Origin: CAYNZV01 sp965217095
Lineage (GTDB): Bacteria; Latescibacterota; UBA2968; UBA8231
Direction of reading: 5' to 3'
NCBI GenBank assembly: GCA_965217095.1
Contig: OZ244235.1
Coordinates: forward strand, 3,348,001-3,412,000
Length of the DNA stretch: 64,000 nt
Shown here: positions 1 to 9,542 of the stretch, in pieces
Layout: the number at the start of each line of letters is the position of its first letter
How positions within the stretch are numbered: the first letter of the stretch is position 1
The notes under the pieces: model-generated
What the model saw: only the letters and a program-made list of their open reading frames with translations
Told to the model about the DNA's origin: nothing
Database searches by the model: none
Made by a program: the position numbers and the translations under genes

Positions 1-1992
1 AAGCGAACCTCCGTCACGGCTCCGTTCGCTTCGAATCCCTGATCCCGCATCTCTTTCAACGCGTCGTGCGCCCAGCTTTCGTTCGCGGCGGCCCAGTAGA
101 CGTTCTTGTCCACCTCCCTGAGACCCTGCGCTTTTTCCAGTTTCACGAACGACAGGTTCTCGCCTGCCGAGTTCAGGAACACGTTCCGGTGGATCGACGA
201 GTGGTCGCAGGGGTCCCCGCCGCACGACCAGGCACCCGATCAGCGGCGCCTGAAAGTCGATGAACAGGTTGTCTTCCACCGTATTGTCATGTTTCAGCAC
301 AAACCCCGCGTAGGTGCAGTGCCGCACGACGTTGTGATGCCAGCGGCTGCCCCGGGTCCAATCGTCGGTACGCAACGCGCCGTGATGATCGCGGAACACC
401 ACGTGGTGGACGTAGTTGAAACAGACCTCGTTGCCGATGCCGCACCCCGAAACGTAGATGGCGTTGCCGTCCTCCATCGACTCGCAGGTGTGGTGCAGCT
501 CGTTGTGCGAAACGCGATTGTGGCGGGCATGCAGGAAAGGGAAAACGTCTTCCCAGGGTACCTCCTGGGGATTGTCGCCGAAACTCCCCGTCTCATCATG
601 TCTGATGGTGCGGCCGTTTTCGCGATAGTCGGGCATAGCGAAATATGGCGGGCGCACACCAATGACTGCGAGGCCGGTGTAGGGGATATGGTGAATGAGA
701 TTGTGGGCGATCTCGTTCTCGCCGCTCGGCCACACCACGATACCCAGGCTGTGCCAGAGGATCTCGGCGCAGTGGTGAACGGTGTTGTTGATGACCCGGT
801 TCTGTTTGTTGACGTCGAGGGTGCCCGGACCGTAACCGCACAGCAGTATCCCGGTGCCGCCCAGATGTTCCAAGGTGTTGCCGTCGATGCGGTTGTGTTT
901 GGCGTGGCGATCGAGACGGATGCCGCCCGCGGATGAGGCGGTGAAGCGGCAGCCTTCCACTACGATGCGCTCGGCACCACGCAGGCGCACCAGGGCGTTG
1001 TCCTTGTCCCACATGTCCCAATCGTGCTGCACGCCGGCGTCGGTCGATGTCAGGGTTTCGCGGGCGCCGTGCAGGAAGGTGATGCCTTCGAGATTCAGAT
1101 ACTGGGGGAAGCGTTGGTTCGCTTCATCACCTTCGATGCGGATGAGCTCGGTCAACGCGGGGTAGGAGATGTCGTCCCCCGGCTCGCCGTCGGTTGGCCA
1201 CAGGTAGATGCGCCTGGCGACACTGTCGTAGACCCACTCACCCGGCTGGTCCAGAACCTCCAGGTAGTTCTCCAACCAGCAGGGCCGGTTCTCCGTGCCT
1301 TCCAGGTGGGTGATTTCGCAGGTCATGGGGTAGGTGGCGGGCACCGTGGTAGCGGCGCGCCCGGACGACCGATCGACTTCGGTGAAGGTGAGGAAGTTGC
1401 AGATCCATCCGTACCGAGGGCGCACGAACAACTCCACGTCTGCCAGGTTGTTCCAGGTTCCGATCATCTCCGGAGGCAGATAGACAACATCCGGTCGAAC
1501 GTCTGGCAGGTTGGGATAGCGATTCAATTCAGGCGGGCTTTGGTCCGGTTCCTGGGTCGGATTGAAGTTGCGGGAGCGTGCCCGCGGCAGCCGCTGGAGA
1601 TTCTTGTAAAGAGTTGTAACGCGAGGTGCGGACTCGGGAAGATCGGCAACCCACAGCTTCCCCGCCGCCGGTGCCGCGAGATTGGGCGGGTCTTCTTTCA
1701 GCTGTTGCCATCCCGGAAGCGGGACTCCGGAACCGACAACGACATTCTCCCCATCACCGTGCCAAACGACGGGATGCATATCCGTGCCACTGTCGTCAGG
1801 ACCGAGCACCAGGGTCTCCGTCAGCCGGTGGTAACCCTCGTGCAGCACGACCTTTACGGCCACGCCGTCTTTGGGCATCGAGCGCGCTAGATCACGGGCG
1901 GCGGCCAGTGAAGCAAGAGGACTTGCGTTCTCACCCTCGCAACCATCGGTTCCTGTCGGCGATACGTGGATTTCAACTGTGGCGTTGTTCAT
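1..1992 (-). pseudogene. Right-handed parallel beta-helix protein, frameshifted and cut by the window edge
   Basis: The frame opens with ATG at 1992 and stays open for about 590 codons. The first ~330 residues precede a run of Asn/His-rich beta-helix coils (motifs such as NRIDGN, NRVINNTVHH, NEIAHNLIHH, NRVSHNELHH) typical of secreted or cytoplasmic carbohydrate-active beta-helix proteins. Near 210-230 the homology jumps to another frame (DHSSIHRNVFLN and VYWAAANESW follow), which fits one extra G in a GGGG run at that spot, so the gene is frameshifted. The 3' end lies outside the window. No signal peptide is evident at the chosen start. The exact substrate or lyase family cannot be told. The long plus-strand frames across this region are antisense shadows. 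Confidence 0.75.
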
Positions 1993-2373
1993 GAGTGCCT
2001 CTGATTTTGAGAGTGTCGAGGAGTTTGACTAGCGCGCCCAGTCCGAATGACCTTCGCATCAGCTCGCCACCGGATCGCCCCTCGCTCATTCTCGCCCGCC
2101 TTCCCGGCGGGCTCCGAGGCATTACTCCCTACGCCACAATCCTGCGGCTTCGAGAGTAATAAATCCGCTCCAGGCAACCCGGCGCCGGCCCGGTGCGATC
2201 TTGCGATACTACGAACCGTCAAACCTACCAAGCCATATTCTGTTAGGATTTTGACCTTGGGAAGTTCAGGCAAGCGCGTTGATGGTTTGTGAATACGAGC
2301 GGATAGAGAGCCAGGACGTCCAAGCGGATACATTCAAATAAAAAGACTCAATCGCCGTCCGGCACTGTCCGCC
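1993..2373. other. Intergenic stretch without a supported gene
   Basis: This 381-bp gap lies upstream of the beta-helix gene. An 81-codon plus-strand frame at 2047-2292 has low-complexity Pro/Ala/Arg-rich composition, no recognisable motif and no clear ribosome binding site, so I do not call it. Its right edge abuts a dehydrogenase remnant. Confidence 0.5.
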
Positions 2374-2600
2374 CTACGCCATGGTCTCCAGCATCTCCAA
2401 CGTCACCTGGGATCGCAGCGGTTCACCGGATTCCCAGCGCTCGAACTCGGCAATTACGTAGTCTGCCTGGCGTTTGATTTGACCCGGCGATATGGGGGCT
2501 CAGGTAGATGTTGGGCAACGAGAAGAGCGGCGAGTCCTCCAGGGGTGGCATGGGGTAGGTTGAGACGATCCGGATCCTCGTTGAAGAAGGCCCCGGTTTT
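2374..2600 (-). pseudogene. Remnant of a D-isomer-specific 2-hydroxyacid dehydrogenase (C-terminus only)
   Basis: Read on the minus strand, this stretch encodes DSPLFSLPNIYLSPHIAG, the typical end of the NAD-binding domain of D-2-hydroxyacid dehydrogenases (LPNV..TPHIAG). After a frameshift near 2490 follows RQADYVIAEFERWESGEPL and a terminal segment ending at TAG 2374-2376. The N-terminal and catalytic parts are missing, and the upstream part is also out of frame. It therefore represents a decayed gene, sitting directly downstream of the PhyH gene on the same strand and possibly once part of its operon. Confidence 0.65.
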
Positions 2601-2609
2601 CACAATGTG

Positions 2610-3578
2610 TCACGCACAGGCGGGATTAGATTCGGTCCAGCGGTTGTAGGTGGGGTCGTCCTGCAGAGCCAGGCGGTCGCGGGCATCACGCCACATGGCG
2701 TGCCAAGCATCCGGATCGCGCAACTCCGTTTCCGGATTGGAACGGCTGCGCGCCACGAACCCGGGAAACTCGCTGCGTCCGGTTGGTTGTCCCGTAGGAC
2801 TGTAGCGCAGATCGAAACTCCAGCGGATCTGGTCGCTGGTATTGGCGAGGGAACCGTGGCAGGTCCAGCGACTCATGAAGAGCACGTCACCCGCTTCCAT
2901 CGGAACGGGGATGGTTTTCTCTGCGGCAAAGAGTCGGGTCGGAATCTCGTAACCGCCAGTGGCGACAGGGCAATGTTGTTGCAGATGATCCCGATGGCTT
3001 CCCGGTACCAGTTTGATACAGCCATGCTCTTCTCTGGATGGGGTAAGCGGCAACCAGACGGTCAACATCTCGGTGTCGTCCGCTTCGGGTAGTACGACCC
3101 CCCCATCCTGATGCCATCGAGTCGCTTTGATCAGATCGTTCGGCTGCATCTCCGCCACCAGATGTTCGGGAGGTTTGATGCGCACGTGCTGCACCGGGTT
3201 GGAGTAGATCTCGGGTCCAATGAAGCTTTCGGCGGCGTCCAACAGCTTCTCGTTGCGCAAGAGCCAGAAGACCGCCGGGCCGGCCCAGAACGGGGTATTC
3301 GGTTCAATCATCTTCTGTGGCAAGCTTATGTCCAGGTGCTGCGCCGTCTGACGACCCGTTTCCACGTAGATTCGCGAGAGGCGCTCGCCAAACGGCAGCT
3401 CGGCGTAGGTAGAACTGATCTCGCCTCGCGCGAAGAAATCAGCGGCCAGCTCGTCAAGCAGTTCGCTGTACTCCTCCTCGACCGGTTGCAGATCCTCGTC
3501 GAAATCCAGCAGACCCTCGACGACGAGATACCCGTCTCGCTCGAACTCTTCCACCTGCTCATGGCTCAAACTTGCCAC
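2610..3578 (-). CDS. Phytanoyl-CoA dioxygenase (PhyH) family protein
   Basis: A 322-residue Fe(II)/2-oxoglutarate oxygenase of the PhyH family. The iron facial triad is visible as WHQDGG (His156, Asp158) and the distal CHGSLAN (His241); Arg252 in the following strand is placed to bind 2-oxoglutarate. The start is GTG preceded by a strong AAGGAGG site. Family members hydroxylate diverse small molecules, and most bacterial ones have unknown substrates, so the substrate is open. It is one of three PhyH genes on this strand within 4 kb, with a Gfo/Idh dehydrogenase between them, suggesting a shared pathway on a sugar-like or aliphatic compound (inference). Confidence 0.9.
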   Translation of the reverse strand: MASLSHEQVEEFERDGYLVVEGLLDFDEDLQPVEEEYSELLDELAADFFARGEISSTYAELPFGERLSRIYVETGRQTAQHLDISLPQKMIEPNTPFWAGPAVFWLLRNEKLLDAAESFIGPEIYSNPVQHVRIKPPEHLVAEMQPNDLIKATRWHQDGGVVLPEADDTEMLTVWLPLTPSREEHGCIKLVPGSHRDHLQQHCPVATGGYEIPTRLFAAEKTIPVPMEAGDVLFMSRWTCHGSLANTSDQIRWSFDLRYSPTGQPTGRSEFPGFVARSRSNPETELRDPDAWHAMWRDARDRLALQDDPTYNRWTESNPACA

Positions 3579-3746
3579 CGAATTCCTCCTTGGATCTCGA
3601 TTTCGTGCCTAAGCAATATCGGGCAAGACGCCCTGGCCTGCAATGCGCCAGCCGCCCGTCCTGTCACAGCCCGGGATAGGTCCGTAGGGCGCCTGCCTAC
3701 GCCGACTTCGCTCACGCTTGGTCCACACAGCGCGTCTGAGTAGTCT

Positions 3747-4748
3747 CTAACTACCCACGCGGTAAATGTGCTCGACAAGCTCCATGCTCTTGACCGCATC
3801 GGCAAAGTGAGTCAGTGGTTGCCGCCCTTCCTTAACGCAGTCGATGAAATGCCGATCTTCGTGCCAGAATCCCATCCAATTCACGGAAGTGTCGTCACCA
3901 GACACTCCTTCCTTCGTCCCAAATTCCTTCGAGTCGTACACCTCGTGGGTTCCATCACCTGTTTTAATGTAGGATTGGGTGGCAGCATCCACATAGGCGG
4001 AGACGTCCTTACCGTCGACCTCTGCCCGAAAAACGCCCACGCAGCTCACATAGCTGAAGTTCAGGATGCCGACCGCCCCTGTGCTGAACGACACCAGGGC
4101 GGTAAACTCGTTGGGAAAAGGCCCAGGCATGTAGCGCGTGCGGACCTGGGCAGCGACGTCCTCGACCTCGCCCCCACACAGGAAGCGCAGGTTGTCGACG
4201 GCGTGGATCCCGTCCACCGTCAGGGGATCAATCACTCCCCCGTAGACCCCGGAGGGTTTGCCATGCGGTCGGTTAGGGCCGCCCTTGAGGAAGCTGACCG
4301 ATGCCCGATGGATCGGCCCCCGCTCTTCGACCCTCTGCTTGAGTGCCGTCAAAGCCGGAATATGGCGGCGTTGAAATCCCACCGCTGTGAGGCAGGCATG
4401 CTCCTTGGCCCAATAGGCGAGCATGTGGGCTTGCTTAGCGTTCATCCCCAGCGGTTTTTCGACAAATAGGTGCCGGCCCTGCTGCAGCACGGTAGCGGCC
4501 GGCGCAAAGAGATTCTGCGGTGGCATGATGACATACACAACCTGCGGATCGACCTCGGCCAGCATTTCCTCGTAATCGGTAAAGACCTGCGGGATACTGA
4601 ATCGCTCGGCGGTTTCCTTGGCTTTGTCGACCACCAGGTCGCACGTGGCCACCAGCTCCACATCGGGCAAGCTGGCCAGGCAAGGATAGTGAATGCTATT
4701 GGCCAGATCGCCCGCCCCGACAAATCCCACTCGAACTTTGTCTCCCAT
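3747..4748 (-). CDS. Gfo/Idh/MocA family oxidoreductase
   Basis: A 333-residue NAD(P)-dependent dehydrogenase. The N-terminus has the Rossmann motif GFVGAGDLA and a conserved EKPLG motif (around residues 118-122) with the usual catalytic lysine, followed by an alpha/beta C-terminal domain with DPLTVDGIHAVDNLRFL. Family members oxidise or reduce sugars, inositols and related compounds; the specific substrate cannot be inferred. The start is ATG at 4748 with an AGAGAGAAGCAG purine-rich leader. It lies between two PhyH genes on the same strand, a neighbourhood common in sponge and pelagic FCB genomes. All motifs look intact. Confidence 0.92.
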   Translation of the reverse strand: MGDKVRVGFVGAGDLANSIHYPCLASLPDVELVATCDLVVDKAKETAERFSIPQVFTDYEEMLAEVDPQVVYVIMPPQNLFAPAATVLQQGRHLFVEKPLGMNAKQAHMLAYWAKEHACLTAVGFQRRHIPALTALKQRVEERGPIHRASVSFLKGGPNRPHGKPSGVYGGVIDPLTVDGIHAVDNLRFLCGGEVEDVAAQVRTRYMPGPFPNEFTALVSFSTGAVGILNFSYVSCVGVFRAEVDGKDVSAYVDAATQSYIKTGDGTHEVYDSKEFGTKEGVSGDDTSVNWMGFWHEDRHFIDCVKEGRQPLTHFADAVKSMELVEHIYRVGS

Positions 4749-4862
4749 GATCTGCTTCTCTCTTCCGTTTTGTAGTTCGTTCGAAAACCCCCTTCGTCAA
4801 GCGGGCGGCAACGCAGGGCGCGCGGGGTTGTCGAGTTCAGACAGCCGCCCCCTGTTCCAGCA

Positions 4863-5648
4863 TCAACCTGCGGCGGTCGCCTCGAACTGGGGCTCAGGCT
4901 GGCCCACGGCGTTCTCGCCCTTCAACAGCAACGGCTCGGCGCTTCTCCACAACCCGCTACCGTCGGGCTTCAATAGCGGCTCGGCCGAGTATTGCGCCAG
5001 ATAACTCCGGCGCATGCGCGACGTGCTGTTGGAGCCGCTGGAGTGGAAGTTCACGCTACTGAAGACGACGATGCTACCCACCGGCACGATCGCCGCCACC
5101 CCCGGATCGTCTCCGAAGTAACCGATCAGATCGTTCGAACCCTCCTCCTTGATGTGTTTTACGAAGGAGCGGATACCGATGCGGGTGAACGGCATCACCC
5201 GCACCGTTCCGTTCTCTTCCGACATGTCGTCCAGCGCGCACCAGCAGCTGAGGTACGGTTTGTGATCCGGATAAGCGACGTAGCCCGAGTCCTGGTGCCA
5301 GCTGAATTTCATGCCGATGTCGGCGCCTTTGATCACGTACTGCTCGTTGAAGAGATACGCATTTTCTCCCAGCGTGGCACGACAGATCTCGGCCATCAGG
5401 TCGCTGAACAGAAAATCGTTCAGCTCCGGCACTGTCTCGTGCATTCGGGACCTGAAGTAGCGCTTGTTCCTGTGATTGAGGCGGTTGCTGTCGGTGCCCA
5501 GCTCGTCCATCTCGGCGTCGGCCAGGTCGATCGCCATCTGGCATTTGCCCCGCAGCATCTCCAGGAAGTGGTCGGGGATCACCTTTTCGAGGAAGAAATA
5601 GCCATCCTCGACGTATTGCCGTTTCTGTTGCTCGCTTATTAAAGCCAT
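4863..5648 (-). CDS. Phytanoyl-CoA dioxygenase (PhyH) family protein
   Basis: A 261-residue PhyH-type Fe(II)/2-oxoglutarate oxygenase. It starts with the family opening QYVEDGYFFLEKV, has the iron-binding HQD (His118, Asp120) in KFSWHQDSGY, and a distal His202 in NFHSSGSN with Arg213/214 after it. ATG at 5648 is preceded by GAGGACGAA, a good ribosome binding site. It is distinctly different from the neighbouring 322- and 263-residue PhyH proteins, so the three are paralogues of different subfamilies rather than a recent tandem duplication. Substrate unknown. Confidence 0.9.
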   Translation of the reverse strand: MALISEQQKRQYVEDGYFFLEKVIPDHFLEMLRGKCQMAIDLADAEMDELGTDSNRLNHRNKRYFRSRMHETVPELNDFLFSDLMAEICRATLGENAYLFNEQYVIKGADIGMKFSWHQDSGYVAYPDHKPYLSCWCALDDMSEENGTVRVMPFTRIGIRSFVKHIKEEGSNDLIGYFGDDPGVAAIVPVGSIVVFSSVNFHSSGSNSTSRMRRSYLAQYSAEPLLKPDGSGLWRSAEPLLLKGENAVGQPEPQFEATAAG

Positions 5649-5747
5649 TTCGTCCTCATTCTACGTCATGTCTGCGAAGCCAGTACCTGGCGTGCCGCCC
5701 GGTGGGCTCGCGCACTGGGACATGGTTCCCATGCCGAACTCATGCCG

Positions 5748-6539
5748 TCAGCTTGCTGCTCCGAAGATCACCGGATTGATCTCGGGGTCGTCGATGTACG
5801 TGAGCAAGCCTTCACCCGGTTCAATCTTGGGGTGGCTGTTGTTCGTCCGCAGGTGAATGGCAAGGCTGCGCCGCGCTTGGGATGATGTGTTGCGGTCGCT
5901 GCCGTGAAAGATCATCCAGTCATGCAGGCTCATGGCACCGGCGGGCATCAGAGCGGGTTGCTCCTCCCAGGACGAATCCGGGGGCCGTTGAATCGCCTCG
6001 TTGTCCAGTTTCTGGCTGAAGAAATCGCTGCCTTCTACCGCGCCCCAGCGGTGACTGCCGCGAACGAAGGTCATCGGTCCCGAATCCTCGTTCACGTCGG
6101 ATAGGGCAACCCAGGCGGTGAGCAGCTCGCTGCCCGCCTCCCACGTTTTGTTCCAATAGTAGTTGTCTTGATGCCAGCCAATCTTCGCCAGCGCGGTTGG
6201 ATCATCTGCCGGGGCCGGCGGTTTGTAGAGGAATTGAACCCACCAGGTCTGCACCATGGAGGCGCCGGTGGCCGCCGCCGCCCAGCGACCGATCTCGGTG
6301 GAGCCGACTACCTCGCGGATGGCTTGATTAGCCAGCTGGGGCACCTCGATCTTGCACAGGATATTCGGATCGTCCCCCGGATTCCAGGGCGATTCACGCG
6401 GCGGTTGGCCGGTGTCGTACTCGCCGGCGCGAATCATGTCCATGCCAATGCTGGCGCGTCGCACCAGACTGGTATCGAGGACCGGTTCATCGAAGATGAA
6501 ATAGCCGTCGCGCTCGTACTGCTGGTTCCTTGGGGTCAC
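5748..6539 (-). CDS. Phytanoyl-CoA dioxygenase (PhyH) family protein
   Basis: A 263-residue PhyH oxygenase with QYERDGYFIFDEP at the N-terminus, iron ligands His123 and Asp125 in GWHQDNYYW, distal His212 in MIFHGSDRN and Arg224. GTG at 6539 is used because it sits just before the conserved N-terminal motif; the AGGAG sequence directly abuts it, so spacing is unusually short and the precise start is uncertain. It lies upstream of the other PhyH/Gfo-Idh genes on the same strand. Substrate unknown. Confidence 0.88.
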   Translation of the reverse strand: MTPRNQQYERDGYFIFDEPVLDTSLVRRASIGMDMIRAGEYDTGQPPRESPWNPGDDPNILCKIEVPQLANQAIREVVGSTEIGRWAAAATGASMVQTWWVQFLYKPPAPADDPTALAKIGWHQDNYYWNKTWEAGSELLTAWVALSDVNEDSGPMTFVRGSHRWGAVEGSDFFSQKLDNEAIQRPPDSSWEEQPALMPAGAMSLHDWMIFHGSDRNTSSQARRSLAIHLRTNNSHPKIEPGEGLLTYIDDPEINPVIFGAAS

Positions 6540-6611
6540 CTCCTAGCTCGGGAAGGGCAGATTATAACGCAGCGCCAGGCTGCCTTCAAGCGTAGGAGAG
6601 ATGCTGAGGGC

Positions 6612-9155
6612 TTAGCCTTCGCCGAGCTCCACCACCAGAATCTCACCTTCGAAGCCGGCCGCATTGAGTTGCTCTACGAGCGCATCCGCGAGGCTGGTGC
6701 GCAGTAGGGGATTGGCGGCGATTCTAAGGTTGCCACCAACGCCCTGGAGGTTTGCCAACCCGGCAATCGAGGTGAGCACCTCATTGCCGATGATATCCAG
6801 GTGACCGCCGATCGTCCGCAACTCCTCCAGGCCCGTCAACGTGGTCAGATCCTTGTTGCCCCCTATCACCACAACAGCTCCGGACGGAGCGAAAATGACG
6901 AGGTTCCCAACAATCAGGTCGCCGTCAATGCTGCGCAGGTTGCCCAGTCCGTCCAAGCTGGTCAGACGCTCGTTCTCATTTACGAACAGGCCGCCTTCTA
7001 TTGCGGTCAAATTCTCAAACCCGTGGAGATCGACCAGGTCGTCGTTGCCTATGATGATAATGCCGTCGCCAGTACGTTCGAGCCTTCCCAAAGGCCCGAG
7101 CGTTGTCAATAACACGTTCTCGCGAATCGCCAGGGTATCGCCGATCTCTGAAAGATTCTCCAGGCCGTCGAGATCGCGCAGCTGTCGATTGGAGCTTATG
7201 TCGAGGGTTCCGCGTACCGAGTCCAGCGACGAGAGCCCGCGCAAACTTTGAAGAACTTTGTTTTGACGCAGGTATATGTTGCCACCGACGTTTTCGAGGT
7301 TTTCGAGTCCCGCCAGATCCACCATGGTGCCGGTACCGCTGATATCCAGGTCGCCTCCGATCGATCGAAGGTTGCTGAACAGCTCCATATTGATTGGCGC
7401 GCCGGAACCGCTGATCTCCAGGTTTCCCTGAAGGGCGGTGCGTTGTCCCAGTGCTCCCAGGTCGGTAAGGGCCGGCGCAAATCGCAGCACGATGTCACCC
7501 ATAAATGTCTCCAACAACCGGTCCGGTCCTCTCAAGCTTTGCAGCCGCTCGTTGGTGCTGATACTGAACTCACCTTCCACACTCCGCAGATTGCTCAAAC
7601 CTTCGAGGTTCTTCAGCACCGGGTTGAAGGCGACGATGACGCTGCCGCCTACCTCCTCCAGACCATCCAGCCCGTCGAGATTTTCCAGCTTGTCGGCGCG
7701 CAGGATGACAATGCCGTCGCCGACCATGCGCAGATTTTCCAGGCCGGCAAGGGCGGTCAAGGCTCGATCTTCGTTGACGGTCAATCTGCCCCCCAGCACC
7801 TCGACGTTTTCGAGGCCTCTGAGATCGGTGAGGGCATTGTTCTTGGTAATGTTGAGGGTTCCACCGATGCGGCGCAGATGGCGCATCTCGCCCATACTGG
7901 TCAAGGCGAAATTATCGACTATAGCAAAGCTGCCCCCGATGGTGGCGACATGGTTCAGGAAACTCAGGTCCACTTCGCCGGAGGTGGGTCGAACCGAGAT
8001 GCTGCCGGCGAAGTCAGCCGGTATGTTGCGCAGCAAGTCGGTATCCAGGCCCTCGAGGATTTCCACGAAGAGGTCCCCGGTCAGGGTTGTAAGGGCGGTA
8101 TCCAAACCGCGTAAGGACTGCAGGGCCCGATTGGAGGAGATATTGATACCGCCGCCGACAAAACGCAGGCCTTGCATCGGGTCCACGGACGTGACCTTCG
8201 CATTGCCGATGATGCGCAGGCTGCCGCCCACCGTGGTCAGGTTGGAGATGCCTTCCAGGGATTGCAGCCGCTCGTTGAAAAAGAAATCCAGATTGCCGCC
8301 TACGCTGGTCAACCCGGTCAGCTGATGAAGATTGACCATCCTTGAACGAATGAATCTCAGATTGTCGGTAATTCCGAACCGCCGCCCGCCCGCCCTGGCC
8401 AACAGGTCATCCAGCTCGCTCCCGCCTTCTATGCGAAAATCGCCCTCGAACAATACCTCAGCTACAGGAGCAATGGCGAACTCGAGATTCCCCCCGCGGT
8501 TCGCATCGACGCGAAGCTGCCGGAACACCAGCAGCTGATCGACGCGGATCTCAACGGTGTAGAGAGCATTCGGATTCGGTGTGGTCTGCGTCGCCTTTGC
8601 GGCTACCGGGTGCTGTCCAAGCGCTCCGCGGGCACCATCCAGCAGGATCATCTTGCGCACCGAGGCGCCGTCTTCCGTCTGCATCCGCACCAGGTAGAGG
8701 CCGGCGCCGACGCCGGCACCTGCGTCGTTGGTGCCATCCCAGACAGCGGTGAAGCTGCCCGCGGGTTGGAGTCGATCTACCAATCTGCGCACCGACTGCC
8801 CCAGGACGTTGTAGACCACCAGCCTGACTCGAGATCTGGCGCGCAGCTGGTACGGAATGATCGTCGACGGATTGAACGGGTTGGGATAGTTGGGCAGCAA
8901 AACAGAAGTTGACGGCAGAGCCGATGATTGGTCGACGACGTCTGTGGCAACACCGATGGCAATCTGAAACACCCCGCGGGCGTCGGTCACGGCGGAGTAG
9001 GAACGGGTGTCGTCGCTCGGGTCTTCAAAGGTGACCTGTGCGGCAGCTACCGGGGCACCTCTATCATCCAACACGCGGCCGGTCACACCCGAGCTAATCG
9101 CCGGTACGGCGATGACGACGAGTGCGCACGCGAGTGCCAGGTTTCGCAGGTCCAT
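6612..9155 (-). CDS. Secreted receptor L-domain repeat protein with N-terminal FlgD-Ig/T9SS-like module
   Basis: An 847-residue secreted protein. Residues 1-22 form a signal peptide; 24-70 resemble a carboxypeptidase regulatory-like beta-sandwich (GRVLDDRGAPVAAAQV); 87-173 form a FlgD-Ig/type IX sorting-like domain (NYPNPFNPST, YNVLGQSVRRL, AVWDGTN, GLYLVRM). From about 230 to the end run repeated receptor L-domain/leucine-rich units (LTSVGGNL, LENLRMVGDG, LTGLEELRTIGG), which form a beta-solenoid for protein or ligand binding. The sorting-like domain normally sits at the C-terminus; here it is N-terminal, as in the protein at 32084-34288. Likely a cell-surface adhesion or binding protein (inference). 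It is divergent to the UPF0182 gene. Confidence 0.85.
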   Translation of the reverse strand: MDLRNLALACALVVIAVPAISSGVTGRVLDDRGAPVAAAQVTFEDPSDDTRSYSAVTDARGVFQIAIGVATDVVDQSSALPSTSVLLPNYPNPFNPSTIIPYQLRARSRVRLVVYNVLGQSVRRLVDRLQPAGSFTAVWDGTNDAGAGVGAGLYLVRMQTEDGASVRKMILLDGARGALGQHPVAAKATQTTPNPNALYTVEIRVDQLLVFRQLRVDANRGGNLEFAIAPVAEVLFEGDFRIEGGSELDDLLARAGGRRFGITDNLRFIRSRMVNLHQLTGLTSVGGNLDFFFNERLQSLEGISNLTTVGGSLRIIGNAKVTSVDPMQGLRFVGGGINISSNRALQSLRGLDTALTTLTGDLFVEILEGLDTDLLRNIPADFAGSISVRPTSGEVDLSFLNHVATIGGSFAIVDNFALTSMGEMRHLRRIGGTLNITKNNALTDLRGLENVEVLGGRLTVNEDRALTALAGLENLRMVGDGIVILRADKLENLDGLDGLEEVGGSVIVAFNPVLKNLEGLSNLRSVEGEFSISTNERLQSLRGPDRLLETFMGDIVLRFAPALTDLGALGQRTALQGNLEISGSGAPINMELFSNLRSIGGDLDISGTGTMVDLAGLENLENVGGNIYLRQNKVLQSLRGLSSLDSVRGTLDISSNRQLRDLDGLENLSEIGDTLAIRENVLLTTLGPLGRLERTGDGIIIIGNDDLVDLHGFENLTAIEGGLFVNENERLTSLDGLGNLRSIDGDLIVGNLVIFAPSGAVVVIGGNKDLTTLTGLEELRTIGGHLDIIGNEVLTSIAGLANLQGVGGNLRIAANPLLRTSLADALVEQLNAAGFEGEILVVELGEG

Positions 9156-9542
9156 AGTTTCGCCTTGGAAGAAGCGGAGCCGTATATACCGATATTAGAG
9201 TGCAATTACATAAAATTCGTTGCGGTGGGCAAAAAAACAACAATTGGCTACCAGTCTACCACAGAGCCGTCGTCGTTTGAATACGACTCTGAGTTCCGCC
9301 AATCGTGGTCGATTTTGTCTTCCATCGCGTCTTCATCGAGCTCGGGTCCCACGGCCTCCCGCAACGTCGCGAAATGGCCGATCGCCCGGTCCACGAAGGA
9401 TGATTTTCACGATTCTACCCGACGTTGGCCCATTTTTCGTAGATTCTCATCCGTCCCCGAGTATGACCTGCTGAAAACGGCAGCGCACGAGCGCGTGGAA
9501 ATTAGACCACAAACCTCACCGGGGTAAAGCCAGGAGGAATGC
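9156..9542. other. Divergent intergenic region
   Basis: This 387-bp gap separates the minus-strand L-domain gene and the plus-strand UPF0182 gene and must hold both promoters. A canonical ribosome site (CCAGGAGGAATGC) precedes the UPF0182 ATG. I see no convincing -35/-10 pair, hairpin terminator or small gene; short frames here lack motifs. Confidence 0.5.

Noticed and set aside
106..936. Long plus-strand frame opposite the beta-helix gene
   Set aside because: It has no motif and is the shadow of the minus-strand gene, whose beta-helix repeats are unmistakable.
2047..2292. Small plus-strand gene of 81 codons
   Set aside because: No ribosome site, no motif, and composition typical of noncoding high-GC sequence.
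7438..8325. Plus-strand frame of 295 codons inside the L-domain gene
   Set aside because: Ser/Arg/Pro-rich shadow of the repeated minus-strand coding sequence.
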